Assembly: GCA_027924585.1 (NCBI GenBank)
Contig: BSBM01001138.1
Coordinates: 7,488,001 to 7,552,000, forward strand
Length of the DNA stretch: 64,000 bases
Direction of reading: 5' to 3'
DNA from: Larix kaempferi
Lineage: Eukaryota; Streptophyta; Pinopsida; Pinales; Pinaceae
Shown: positions 43,761 through 54,660 of the stretch, in pieces
Numbering within the stretch: position 1 is the first letter of the stretch
How the letters are laid out: each line of letters starts with the position of its first letter
Notes under the pieces: model-generated
What the model saw: only the letters and a program-made list of their open reading frames with translations
Database searches by the model: none
Told to the model about the DNA's origin: nothing
Made by a program: the position numbers and the translations under genes

Positions 43761-46395
43761 CAGTATAAACTATCCAAGGAGAGATATACACTCAAGAGGA
43801 ATGTAAAACTAGCAATATGGACAACAAATTGGTGTCAAGGATAGCCACATTCTAATGGTTTACAAACTTTCACCTGAAGAATCCACTTTGGAATATGGAC
43901 CAAATATTGATGCATGGAGGTAAATGAATTTGGGGTTCCTTATAACTCCATGAATATAGCATACAAAGCGGCCATGGTTGAGTATGTTTTGTGGTTCAAT
44001 GAATAGTTGATTCTATTTTGGGAGTGAATGTAGAAGCAACTATGATATGGTGGAGAATGTTGGTAAAGGATCCACTGCATCCTATTGATGGTTATCACTT
44101 GCAACCAAGCATTTGCAAGAGTTGGCACTATCTTGGATAGTAAAAGTGTTATGATTACACACCAATTAGAAGGTCTTTCAGTTGATGTTATTGGAGATAT
44201 AAAGTGTTGATTAACACCTAACCAATCAATATAGATTTGCTTCCAGGATGAGAATTAACTCATCCTAATGGTAGAGAGTTGCTACCATGATAAGCAACAA
44301 TTGAGTCTTGCAATGAAGAGATCATTACCTGAGCATCCCAAGGAAACAAATGTCCATAAATTTGTAGTTGCATGAGCGGTCAACCTCACCAATGAAGCAA
44401 GCAACAATTCAATGGAATTAGGAAAGAGCATAAAAAGATCTCAATCATGGGCTAATGTTTTACTCATTGAAGATTGATTGAAGCATGATTAACCAACATA
44501 TAATTGTTCCATGCCAGGGAGCAATTGATCCTAGCTGAAGAGGGAAGCCCACACTTCATTTTTTATGGCATATGTTCGTTGGGATCTTAGTGTTGAATAA
44601 ATGTTGCATAGATTCAATAGTGAACCAAAGTATACCAGAATTCAACTTAGATTAATTGATTGCCAAGATGGACCAATTTCAGAGCCATAGAATGCAAGAG
44701 GCTTGCATGTTGAGGATGGGAGTGAATTATGATTAAATATTTTGGGTATAGAGATTGCTTAGAGTGGAGTCAATGAGCATACCTTTGCACTACATGAATA
44801 AATAGAGACCAACATTCAAAATGGCTTCATTTAATTGTTGAGATGGACTATCTCCAAGCTAGAGAGGGAGATGGGAATGGATGTTGATTCTAGAGTTCAG
44901 ATCATAGGATTGCACAAAGATGAGAATCAATGAGCATACTTTTTCAGCAGGAAAAAGTGAACCAGAAACTAGAGCTAAAAATATTGGCTGACCTTGGATA
45001 ATATGATATATGGTTGCAGGGAGTGGGGTTGTAAAAAATGTAGGGGATTGTAGTAAAAATTGATACAACAGAGCGGAATGAACAAGGCATTAAAGGAGAT
45101 GATAGCCAGGGTTTTCTAACTAAAAACATCTTAAAAATGATGAATTGTGATCAATATTCAAGGAGAAAGTGAATGGAAAACTTGAGTTAACTGAAGAAGA
45201 GTGTTGATGGAGTGCAAAGAAGTCGAACACTAGTAAAATGTGGTTGGTAATATAACTAATAGTTTTTTAAATATTTTTATTTTTATATTTATATTAGAAT
45301 TGGATTAAATTTTGATAACTAACAAGGATGGTAGGTGCATGAAGGTGATCTCAGGATTTGAAGGAAAGTAAGAAGAAACTTTAGTATGGGGACTTGGTAT
45401 AATGACGAACAATCAAACATATAAGTCAAAGTGGTGGGAAACTCAGTTGTAATAATAGAACAAGATGATAAGGACAACCTCATGAAAAAACCAATTATGT
45501 TTAGAATGTTATAAAGAATACAAGGTTTCTTCACCCACTTTGAAATGATAGACATTATTCATTTTCGACGTTCATGTAACTCACTAGTAGACAAAATGGA
45601 AAACATCACTATTAATCTTGGCAAATGTATGCTAGTAAGAAATGGGGGTGACCCCAAATTTATATTAATACCATAGTTAATGAATAATCAAACAATGCAT
45701 GGCAAGGCACACAACATTATAGACGAATGACAAGTGAATTGGATCGAGACATGGTTATTTACTCCAAAAATTGTCATAGTACTCCCCCCTCCATCATGTG
45801 AGTTTTAACTCCTTCATGTGTGAGCTCAGAACTGTAGGTGGGATATTAAACTAGTCCTGAGTGCCTAGCATGGTGATCTCTATGTAAGTTTGGTCGTATT
45901 TATGGTGCGATATAGGATCATAGGCTTGAATACTAAGGATTTTGGTGTCTTTTGCATTGAAGGTTAATCAATTTCCTATAAATAATGATATATTATTTGT
46001 CATTGCGATCTCTCTTGTTGATGAATTGCACAGTCTAAAGCGGATTCCTTTAGTATATAATAGTGATTATTACTCTGTGTATGCCATCTCAAAGGGTTTA
46101 GGTTGGAATTTAAATTCCTTTGGTGATTCTAAGTTGGAAATGGACAAGGAAAAGGTCAAACCCTAGTTGGAATATCATGTCAACAAGGCGCTAATGTCAA
46201 ACCCTAGTTGGAATATCATGTCAACAGGGCGCCCATATAGAATAAGACTGTCTTATAACTTTATATATTGGCCTTCAGGCACTCTATGATAGATGTTTGC
46301 CATTGTATCACACCAATCCAACAAGCTTTGAGCCACCTTTCTTTAGCGCCTCACCTTTGTTTCATATGCCCTTGTAAACCGTGATCAGCCCATCT
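43761..46395 (+). other. Decayed flank, no intact gene
   Basis: Purine-rich on the + strand to about 45200, as expected of decayed coding sequence, but stops are frequent in all frames. It could be the remainder of the gag-like element. A 41-bp tandem duplication (GTCAAACCCTAGTTGGAATA..) occurs at 46155 and 46196. A 74-codon frame at 45942-46166 is unidentified. Confidence 0.35.
46155..46236. repeat. 41-bp tandem duplication
   Basis: GTCAAACCCTAGTTGGAATA..TGTCAACARGGCGC begins at 46155 and 46196, with few differences. Confidence 0.85.
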
Positions 46396-46810
46396 TGACC
46401 TACAACAACTGGGACTCTACAATTGGATATGGCTTGTGAATTTGGCCTCTAACCCTAACCCTAAGGGAGAATTGATCGAAATCAGATTAGTTCCAAGGAA
46501 CGGTAGCCAAATTTGAAATTGAATTCGCTTGAGTTTTAGAGAGATGCCCGTGGAAAGAGAGAAACATACCTGTGTGCGGTCGTCTGATGGTATGGTCCTC
46601 TGGATTGAACTGGCGGTGGCGGTCCTCTTCTCGTGGTCGTTCACTTTGTTGCCGTGGGGGGTCTTCCCTGAAGGTGTTTCAGCAAACAGAGTTGCAGTGC
46701 ACCTACTCTTCCCCTTCGATGTTTAAGCACAGTGTCGGTTTGAGCGAAAACAGACACCAACAACAATAGCGTTGAAAATGACAATGCGTGTGGTGGGGAA
46801 ATATTATTGC
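46396..46810 (-). other. Putative non-coding first exon and intron start
   Basis: Downstream (minus strand) of the TATA box at 46811-46819 is GC-richer sequence with a good donor, GCACACAG|GTATGT, at 46569/46570. Frames are interrupted, so it would be a 5' untranslated exon or a decayed gene start. The product is unknown. Confidence 0.35.
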
Positions 46811-47042
46811 GTTTATATAGTTAAACATGTCTCGGCCGAGACAGTAAAAGGAATCAAAACTCTCGACCGAGAAATATGTTCGAGAGTTTGACAAAAAAAA
46901 ATGGTTATACTCTCAAACGAGAAATTAAAAACTCTCGAGCGAACAATTCTCTAACTATGGAAAAACTCACGAACGAGAGAAATCTAACTGGGGTTAATGT
47001 CTCGCCCGAGAAAATTTGTTGACTTTTGTCTTGGGTGAGAAA
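46811..47042 (-). promoter_or_regulatory. Second CTCG-nn-CGAG palindrome array with TATA box
   Basis: TATATAAAC (minus strand, 46811-46819) lies 10 bp from the perfect palindrome GTCTCGGCCGAGAC (46829-46842). Further copies follow: TCTCGACCGAGA (46861), CTCTCAAACGAGAA (about 46910), CTCTCGAGCGA (about 46933), CTCACGAACGAGAG (about 46967), GTCTCGCCCGAGA (about 46999) and GTCTTGGGTGAGA (about 47028). It is the same motif family as 19655-20045, in the opposite orientation. Confidence 0.55.
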
Positions 47043-47119
47043 ACGGAAATTAGAACAACAACAAAAAGCAAATTGTCACGGAATTGTTTCCCACCTTCAC
47101 GTTTTCACCCATATATGTG

Positions 47120-47410
47120 TACCCTTATAAACATATTATATTTCTTACATGCATTACTCATGAATAATATATAACCTAACTGAGGTTCTCCTTCACAATA
47201 CATAGTTGAATAGTAATAATACAAGAAAATTAGAATCACAACAACAAATTCTGTAGACAATCAAGAACCTAGTTTCTTATACATGAGTGTGATATGCTAG
47301 TTGTACTAGGACCCCTACTACTAGTGCATGAAAAAATTGTATGAATGAAAAGAAGAAATATGTGATGCAAGATGGTTGAAGTTGCAAGCACAGGCAACAA
47401 TGCACATGTA
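47120..47410. other. Spacer before LTR element 2
   Basis: No gene visible. It begins with the single arm matching the 18819-18935 hairpin and ends at the LTR element's TSD. Confidence 0.35.
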
Positions 47411-47415
47411 ATAAT
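47411..47415. repeat. TSD of LTR element 2, left (ATAAT)
   Basis: ATAAT, matched exactly at 50942-50946. Confidence 0.85.
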
Positions 47416-48127
47416 TGTTGGAATATTCTCACCATCATTTTTCATATTTGCATTTTGCATGCATCCAGTCATCATGCATGCAACTGCATACATCTAGTCA
47501 TCATTTTAGTGGTCTCCCCAACACCTAGAGCCTAATTTCAGCTCCCTAGAGCCTGTCTTCAGCCCCTAGTATCCCTCCTACCTACCTGATGCGCTTTGTT
47601 TTACTCACCTGCATGACATGTGCTACTTTTCTCATCTACCAGGAGTTAACAGTCAGTTAGAGCATTGATTGAGTAGTTATTCCATTGATTGCTCATCCTA
47701 ACTGCCTATAGCTCCCAGTTAGCTAGTTCTGGAGTGCCACTTGAACTTCTAATAGCCTCATGCACCCTCCTTGGAGTCTCCATCCCCTGATTTGTGCCTA
47801 GATGGTTCTGTTAGACTCAATTAGACTCATTTGACTGAATTTTGACCATTTATGACTGATACTACTGATTGGGTGATGTATCTAATGTTATCCAAGCCAC
47901 ACTTTGAGCATGATTCGAATGAACTCTTGGTTAATTCGAATTCTATTGATAGTTATTGTATTGTATTCATTATTCACAGTGCCAGCTCATAGCTGATGTA
48001 TGATTATACTGCTATTCTCCATTTTCTGTGGATTATTGACTACATTCTTCTCTTCTTCTCTGCACTTCTTGAGTGATTTTTGTGTGAGGTTTGTTGCAAC
48101 TGTGAGATCTTCCTGCATATTATCACA
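47416..48127 (+). repeat. 5' LTR of element 2
   Basis: Begins TGTTGGAATATTCTCACC and ends ATATTATCACA. Compared with the 3' LTR it has small indels, chiefly in TGCATGCAT repeats near the start. Confidence 0.9.
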
Positions 48128-48139
48128 TGGTATCAGAGC
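48128..48139 (+). promoter_or_regulatory. Primer-binding site of element 2
   Basis: TGGTATCAGAGC directly after the LTR, identical to that of the Copia element at 36382. Confidence 0.9.
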
Positions 48140-48508
48140 TGACAGCATCTATTCAAATTGCAGCAGTTCATGGAGCAGTTGTCTTTCATTGAGCACCAGA
48201 ATCCTCTGAGTTTCCACAGCAAATCCTGGTGCTATTACCTTGACTTCACTGGAGCAATCCAGTGAGGTATAGCTAGGTGTGAAGGACTTAGTCATATGTG
48301 CTCAGTGTCCTAAGGCAGTGTTCATTCTAATTGTAGCAAATCTCCATCAACAAAATTCTTGTTTTGCAGGTTTATTTATCCATTCCAATCCATCTTCCAC
48401 ATATTCAAATTCAGTAGCTATTATGGATCTCCATTGTTTTTGCAGGTTATTCGAAGTGTTCTGTAGTTGCAGTTGTTTCCTACAATTGCAGCAGTTTCAA
48501 AATATTAT

Positions 48509-48614
48509 GCACTGGTGATTCTGCACTTCTGCACTAGTGATTTTGCACTGGTGATTCTGCACTAGTGAGTCTGCACTGGTGATTTTGCACTAGTGATTTT
48601 GCACTTCTGCACCA
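48509..48614 (+). repeat. 14-bp tandem repeats in the leader
   Basis: GCACTRGTGATTYT starts at 48509, 48531, 48545, 48559, 48573, 48587 and 48601, mostly 14 bp apart, with two 8-bp insertions of GCACTTCT. CACTAGTG within the unit is palindromic. It lies 54 bp before the gag-like start. Confidence 0.85.
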
Positions 48615-48667
48615 GTGCTTTCAGCACCATAAACACACCAGTAGATTCGAATTGAACAACATCTTCC

Positions 48668-49324
48668 ATGGATTTGGAAGCAGTTCCTTCTCTCTCTTCA
48701 TTCAACTATGATGAATGGAAACCAAAGATGATAGCTTACCTGAAGAGATATGGTCTCTTCAATATGTGTATTGGTGTTAAGAGAGATTTTGCTTCCTATG
48801 AAGAGGAAGAAGGTTGGCTTGATGATTGTGAAAGAGTCTTAGCAACAATATGTATTGATATGTTTTCCAATATGGAATACCTCATTGATCTTACAGAACA
48901 TCCAAATGATAGCTGGACAAGATTGAACAGTTTATTTGGAAAGAATGAAGAGGATGATGTCCATTTGGAGAACAAGCCCAGTAGTACTGCCTCCAGTGCT
49001 CTCTCTATTCATGATTCGACCTCCATCATCTCCCATGATGAAGTTGTTCAAGATAAATTCGAGATACAAGACATGGTTTCAGTTGATCCATCTTCTTATT
49101 CAAATTATGAGCAAAATATGTCAGTTACTACTCTAGAAGTTGAAGAAACTTTCACAATCTCTACTTCTCATGAGCCTGCTGATGTGCAAAATGATTGCCT
49201 ACTGAGTATTTTGGAGGTAAAATCAGATTTGGGAGGCAATGCATTCGACCTCCTTGATCAAATGCCTTCTTTGGACTCGTATTTGGTCATTGGCACATGT
49301 TTTCAGAGTTTCACCGAAGATTGA
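48668..49324 (+). CDS. Gag-like protein of the non-autonomous element, 218 aa
   Basis: Starts MDLEAVPSLSSFNYDEWKPK, followed by MIAYLKRYGLF. The pattern L..F.YDEWK.KM.AYL is that of Copia gag N-termini. The first ~105 residues, to SLFGKNE, resemble gag. The remainder is acidic and serine-rich, without a zinc knuckle, and I do not recognise it. The frame is intact while pol is missing, which suggests selection for a structural role or young age. The ATG is the first after the leader repeats. Confidence 0.65.
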   Translation: MDLEAVPSLSSFNYDEWKPKMIAYLKRYGLFNMCIGVKRDFASYEEEEGWLDDCERVLATICIDMFSNMEYLIDLTEHPNDSWTRLNSLFGKNEEDDVHLENKPSSTASSALSIHDSTSIISHDEVVQDKFEIQDMVSVDPSSYSNYEQNMSVTTLEVEETFTISTSHEPADVQNDCLLSILEVKSDLGGNAFDLLDQMPSLDSYLVIGTCFQSFTED

Positions 49325-49355
49325 AGACTCTATCATTCACTTGGGTTCATGACTC

Positions 49356-50019
49356 ATGCACACTTTTTTTCTCACCCCTATTGGTTCAAAGGATATCATG
49401 AGAAACCATCTTCCAATTCTTGGTTCTGATTTGAAGTCCAAGATACCATCATCATGTCATAGTTCCTTTGGTTGTGATCTCACCTATGTTGGTTCAAAGG
49501 AGATATCAAAGAACTATCTACACATTCATGGTTTTGATTCTACCTCAGTTGATTCGAATCACATGCTCCATAATGATATTCATATTATGTTTTTGGAGCA
49601 TGATCTACTTATTCCCAAGAGGAATATACCACCTCCTTTGATTGAGGATCAAGAGAGCGAAGTATCATCACATGAGATTTCAGATTCAAAATCTGAAGAT
49701 GGAGATGATGGAGACCGAATGCTAGATCCAAATCCACAAGAACCTGAATATCTAGCAACTGATGATGAAGATGAGTGAATGGGAGATCCAGTTCCACAAG
49801 AACCTGATGATATTTCACATGATGATCCTCCTCTTCCTCGATGGGAATCCATTACTCTTAGATCTGTCGGTGATTTGGTTGGTGATCCAACTAATCGACG
49901 GAGAACCAGATCATATTTTCAGAATGGAAGGTTTCATCCTCTCACATTACCGATCAATTTCAGATCGATCGATCCTTCTTCAAAAAAGAAGGAAACTTGC
50001 CTCCTTCTGGGGTGAGTGA
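49356..50019 (+). pseudogene. Acidic linker remnant (Copia integrase-RT linker type)
   Basis: Two overlapping frames contain SEDGDDGDRMLDPNPQEPEY, then in another frame PRWESITLRSVGDLVGDP and TNRRRTRSYFQNG. The R(W)..T..SVGDLVGDP..RRTRS.F arrangement is typical of the low-complexity linker between integrase and RT in Copia. The enzymatic domains are absent, so it marks an internal deletion. Confidence 0.5.
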
Positions 50020-50196
50020 TGACATGCTACATTATCATCCTTTAGTCTATTTTGAGGGAGGGCCTTCTTCCCACTGGGTTTTCCCTCTTTCCTCATTTAT
50101 TATTTAGATTGTTGTATGGGGTGACCTTTGTTCTCAATCACCAGGGCCCTATTTTTCAGTTTTAGTTACTACCTCATAGTATAGCTTGAGGGAGGG

Positions 50197-50941
50197 TGTT
50201 GGAATATTCTCACCATCACTTTTCATATTTTCATGCCTGCATGCATTTTGCATGCATCTAGTCATCATGCATGCATTTTCATGCAACAACATGCATCCAG
50301 TCATCATTTTGGTGGTCTCCCCAGCACCTAGAGCCTAATTTCAACTCCCTAGAGCCTATCTTCATCCCCCAGTAGCCCTCCTACCTACCTGATGCACCTT
50401 GTTTTAATCTCCAGCATGACATGTGCACCTTTTCTCACCTACCAGGAGTTGACAGTCAGTTAGAGCATTGATTGAGTAGTTCTTCCACTGATTGCTCATC
50501 CTAACTTCCTGTAGCTCCCAGTTAGCTAGTTTGGAGTGCCACTTGAACTTCTGATAGCCTTATGCGCCCTCCTTGGAGTCTCCATCCCCTGACTTATTCC
50601 TAGATGGTTCTGCTAGACTCAGTTATACTCATTTGACCGACTATTGACCATTTATGACTGATACTACTGATTGGATGATGTCTCCAATATTATCCAAGAC
50701 ACACTTTGAGCATGATTCGCATGAACTCTTGGTTAATTCAAATTCTATATATTGGCAGTTATTGTACTGTATTCATTATTCACAGTTCCAGCTATAGCTT
50801 ATGTATGATTATATTGCTATTCTCCATTTTCTGTGTTCATGAGTGATTATTGACTACATTCTTCTCTTCTTCTCTGCACTTCTTGAGTGAGTTTTGTGTG
50901 AGGTTTGTTACAGCTGTGAGATCTTCCTACATATTATCACA
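50197..50941 (+). repeat. 3' LTR of element 2
   Basis: 745 bp, TGTTGGAATATTC to ATATTATCACA, preceded by GAGGGAGGG and followed by the TSD ATAAT. Confidence 0.9.
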
Positions 50942-50946
50942 ATAAT

Positions 50947-51950
50947 CATCATGAACCAAATATGTATAATTTGTATAGTTCTATATAATTACATACAATT
51001 CGATATTGTGATGGAAAAATGAAATTGAAATACATTAATATAAAGAAAGAGGGTGTGTGTGTGTTAATGTTACCAACTTCTTCCCCATAATAGTCACATC
51101 ACTCTTAGGAGAGATTAGTTACAAGCCTCTAGAATTACTTGCCATCTTGAAAACCAGACTGTAGATCCAACCACATATGTTATAAGGAAGCACAAATGTT
51201 TACTTTCAACGATTGTGTAAAGAGGAAACATGGGCTAATTTATCACACAACACAACCCTACCTTGCTTATGCTTCTTCCACAACATATCACTAGTGTAAA
51301 GACCAAGGTAGCTTAATGCAAAGGAGATTGCAAGAAAATAGGATATGGTATAGCACTGATGAATTTAATGACATGTTCTTGAGCTAAACTTCTCTTTTCA
51401 ATATGTTCTTATGGCTAATTCAAAGGTATTCTAAGATCCCATGTAATTACGTATCTTAGACAACTCGTGTTTTTTAGAAACATCTTGTGAGGATCTCTCA
51501 TCCATTCCACGTATGAATTGCAAATCTCTTTCAAACTGATAACCTCCTCAACACTTGCTTTGGAGAATCATCTTATGAGGAGCCTTCATCCAACCCACAT
51601 GAATTGAAGAGCCCTCTTAATTTGATAACCTCCTTCCAAAGCAACTTCTTATTCAAGATGTGCACTATATAAAAAAAACACACTGATAGGTACCTACATA
51701 CAAAATTCTAACATTAACAATAACTCAATTTCAATATGATTAATAACCCTAGTGGAAATACCACCTACTTTTGCATAATATGCAATGTTGTAGTTTTGGT
51801 CTATAAACAAACAATCCTTTAAAATCAATAGGTTGATAGAAGAAAATTCAACATTAAATATTTGAATTTGAAGTTGATTTCATTCTTCTATTAAAAATAA
51901 GTTGGTAATCCTAAAACCCTTATTTCATTAGATTTCAATTCATATGGAAG
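50947..51950. other. AT-rich region; GT microsatellite and an imperfect ~86-bp repeat
   Basis: (GT)6 near 51054. Two imperfect direct copies of ATCTTGTGAGGA..TCATCCA..CACATGAATTG..CTGATAACCTCC lie at about 51481-51550 and 51568-51635. No gene. Confidence 0.4.
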
Positions 51951-51959
51951 AATTTAGAT

Positions 51960-52240
51960 TAAGAAATTGTCATTTTTTATTCTTAAAGTGTTAATATCAA
52001 CCTTTCTAAAATGTGATTTTAGGATTTGAAAGTGACAATATTGGTTTTCAAAAATGTGATTTTTGATTTGAAAAGTACAAATTCCAAATAATTTTGAACC
52101 CAAAAAGTTTAATTTTTTATTTCAAAACTATGATTTTCGATTCTTAAAGTGTGTATTTGTTCGAAAACTACAATTTTTAATTCCAAAAGTGTCAATATCT
52201 AATTACTAAAATGTGTTTTTAGATTTCAATGTTTAAAAAA
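51960..52240 (-). repeat. Downstream repeat array of DUF7869 copy 2
   Basis: Read on the minus strand, units of about 40-44 bp follow the pattern CACTTT..AAT..AAAAT..CA.TTTTNGAA, for example CACTTTAAGAATCGAAAATC and TACTTTTCAAATCAAAAATC. CATTTTAGAAAGGTTGATAT matches CAGTTTAGAAAGGTTGATAT at the copy 1 locus. More diverged than the 5.5-kb array. Confidence 0.65.
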
Positions 52241-52796
52241 AATGTATTGATAAAAATGTATATAATCTAAATCCGAGATTAATGTACAATGTCAACATAT
52301 TATTTTTATATGCGCATGCATATTATCACTATGACACTCATTGCCAAATATACCAAGATTAAAGAGATATACTATAATAAAAGCAAACGACTACAATCAA
52401 TGTATTCTAGAGGTGTACTTGATAATAAATATTTAAGACAACATCACTCAAATAAAGTCTCATTCATCACTATCACTCCAACTCTCAACATTATGCTCAG
52501 TTTTTTTGTTGTTGTTCTTTAATCGTTGCAAGGCCTTATCAATTAATTTTATTTTCTCTCTTGTCCATCCTACCCTTAATGACCATGCTCATAGAATGCT
52601 TTTAACATCAATGGATATATTTTCTTTTGAACCAACAACCCATTGTTGTTTTTTATTTAAACAATTATTTTTTAATGTTTGATGTTTCAGTTGGTTTCCA
52701 CCATTGAATCTCTACTTTGTAAGACTCAATAGTAGCATCTAAATTTTGATAAACATTTCCATTTACCCTACCCAACCATGTCACAAAATATTTAAT

Positions 52797-52806
52797 TGGT
52801 GATTGT
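52797..52806. repeat. TSD of small TIR element, left
   Basis: TGGTGATTGT, repeated exactly at 53103-53112. Confidence 0.85.
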
Positions 52807-53102
52807 TAAGGAAAATTTTAGGGGTGAAATTTAGCCCATAAGCTATTTTTGGACCTTTTTCTCAAAAAACGATTTGCTAATTTGTCATTTTTTCAAAGAT
52901 GATTCACCTAAATTCCATAGGATAATTTGTTTTTACTCTAAAAATCGCCAAAATTGTTGAAAAACTATATAAAGTCCTTAGAAATTTGAATATATATATT
53001 TTTTAAATCGCCAAACATTTTATGGTTGCAAATGTAAGAATTAGTAAGATTCGCCAAGGTTTCCACACTTTGAGAAAACTATGGATCCTTACAATTTTCC
53101 GT
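52807..53102. mobile_element. ~296-bp MITE with MULE-like features
   Basis: Ends are near-inverted: GGAAAATTTTAGGGG at the left and the complement of GGAAAATTGTAAGGATCC at the right. It is flanked by a perfect 10-bp TSD. Size, short TIR and 9-10 bp TSD fit a Mutator-like non-autonomous element. DUF7869 copy 1 has the uninterrupted sequence at the matching position (about 1885-1905), which confirms an insertion. Confidence 0.85.
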
Positions 53103-53112
53103 GGTGATTGTA
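53103..53112. repeat. TSD of small TIR element, right
   Basis: TGGTGATTGT. Confidence 0.85.
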
Positions 53113-54660
53113 AAATGAACATTTGTTCCTCTACAACATTATGTTTTGGGGATAGTGGATTTCTATGCATATCATAGAGGTCCAAAGTAGAAATCCTAAA
53201 TTTTGTGGACATTTTCCCCTCAAGTATGCTTCCATAACTTCATGTGAGGACTTCATAGAAGCTTTTTTTTCTTATTTCTTGCACTATATATCACCATAAA
53301 TTAGTTGTTGAGTACTCAATGATCTGAAAGGGAGTGTCCAAATATTTATATAATCTATCAATAAATTACCTTGGGATACCAATATTGTTCCCCTCCCTTA
53401 TCAATCCATTTCTTCCAAAATAAAATATATGTTTATAAGCCCTTTTCAATTTCATCCATATCAAAAGGTTTGCTTACCTATATATTTAACAATTGAGATT
53501 GACCCATTGGTAAGTGCGCACTTCCGTAAAGCAAATAATGCAATATATTAATAGGAGGTGACTAGTTTTCAACCTGAAGCAAAGCTTTATATTGAAAAAT
53601 TAACATGTCATCAAAGAGATAAAATTTGAATAATTGACATCATTTGATACCAATAATATTGGATTTACAATCCAAAAGGTGTAGTTCCACAAATCTCTTG
53701 AACTAAAAAATGCATCAATTAAATATGGGACATAATAATTGTGATCTTCGCATGTTTTATAAGTGTTCATCATCTATGGTAATGAAAATATGTATTTTTC
53801 TCATTAATTTTGTTGATAACCTCCCATAAGCTCCATCTATGTATTCGTTTGTGTGTCCCATGGGGAGGAACCCAAATCCAATAATGTCAAATTCCTCCCT
53901 TGATGTTAAAAGGGATAAAACACAAACAAATGATTTTTTCTATCGCCCACACAATTATCCATTTGCAGCAATGATGTTGGTGGAAATTTTCTATTTGGTC
54001 TACAAAAGTTTGCAATATCAACACTTATGATCTCATGTTCTTGTATATCATCTTGCCTATAGAGAAAATATTTTTCATCAAACTCAAATTGTAATAGAGA
54101 TTCACACAATGGGTGGTTCAATGCTAAAATTTGGAAAACAAATGCCCATATTGATTCACCATTGGTTCTTCAAGATCATTTTGGCATTTAGTCAATGAAG
54201 TCACAATGAATTTTGAACCCATCTCCAAAAGGGAAAGACAGAAGTACACAAAGAACACAATATTGTGTTTATGTGTATGCATACATCTAAAAGAATTGGG
54301 GAGATTGATGCCATTGTTAATAACATATTCCTTCTTAACCAACCTTGGTATAATTTTTTTTTGACTAATCTATCTTGTCATGCGTAATTCTCAACTAAGT
54401 GCTTGGACTATCCTTTGAAGAAATACGTGGGCATACTACTTATGGTGACAACTTTCAATATAATGATTATGGGCTATTTGAATTGCTCACGATCATTCTA
54501 CTTTGACTAGACCAGTGGTGGTCCTAAGCTTGTTTATGATTGGCATGAAATCATTACATCTTGCAAATAAGTTTTTCTTTGTAATTGCAACATTTGGAGG
54601 AAGACCAATCCGTTGGATGTCACCATTAGCCATTTTGTGAATTAAACCCTAAGACATAAT

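Larger units (their letters stand above)
47416..50941 (+). mobile_element. Non-autonomous LTR retrotransposon (gag-like ORF only)
   Basis: 3.5 kb with a 5' LTR (47416-48127), TGGTATCAGAGC primer site, a 2.07-kb interior, the purine tract GGGAGGG (50190-50196) and a 3' LTR (50197-50941), flanked by a perfect 5-bp TSD. The interior keeps a Copia-like gag start and what looks like the acidic linker between integrase and RT, but no protease, integrase core or RT. It would need enzymes from a partner element. Confidence 0.9.
52455..54660 (-). pseudogene. DUF7869-type gene, copy 2 (decayed)
   Basis: Minus-strand pieces: MANGDIQRIGLPPNVAITKK (from 54633), LSLLEMGSKFIVTSLTKCQN (54342-54124), then PPTSLLQMDNCVGDRKN (54121-53906), which keeps the D that copy 1 has lost. 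The GHTHEDI region is visible only as broken frames near 53870. C-terminal homology resumes at about 53400 (GGAACAATATTGGTATCCCA vs GAAAATTTTTGGCATCCCAA of copy 1). It continues on both sides of the small TIR insertion to about 52455. Many stops and shifts make it non-functional. More N-terminal coding lies up to 55.2 kb and beyond the LINE at 58.6-58.8 kb. Confidence 0.7.

Noticed and set aside
46446-46466. Telomere-like CCCTAACCCTAACCCTAA
   Set aside because: Only about two and a half units; too short to be an interstitial telomere.
53839-54030. + strand 63-codon frame
   Set aside because: Antisense of the DUF7869 copy 2 core on the minus strand.
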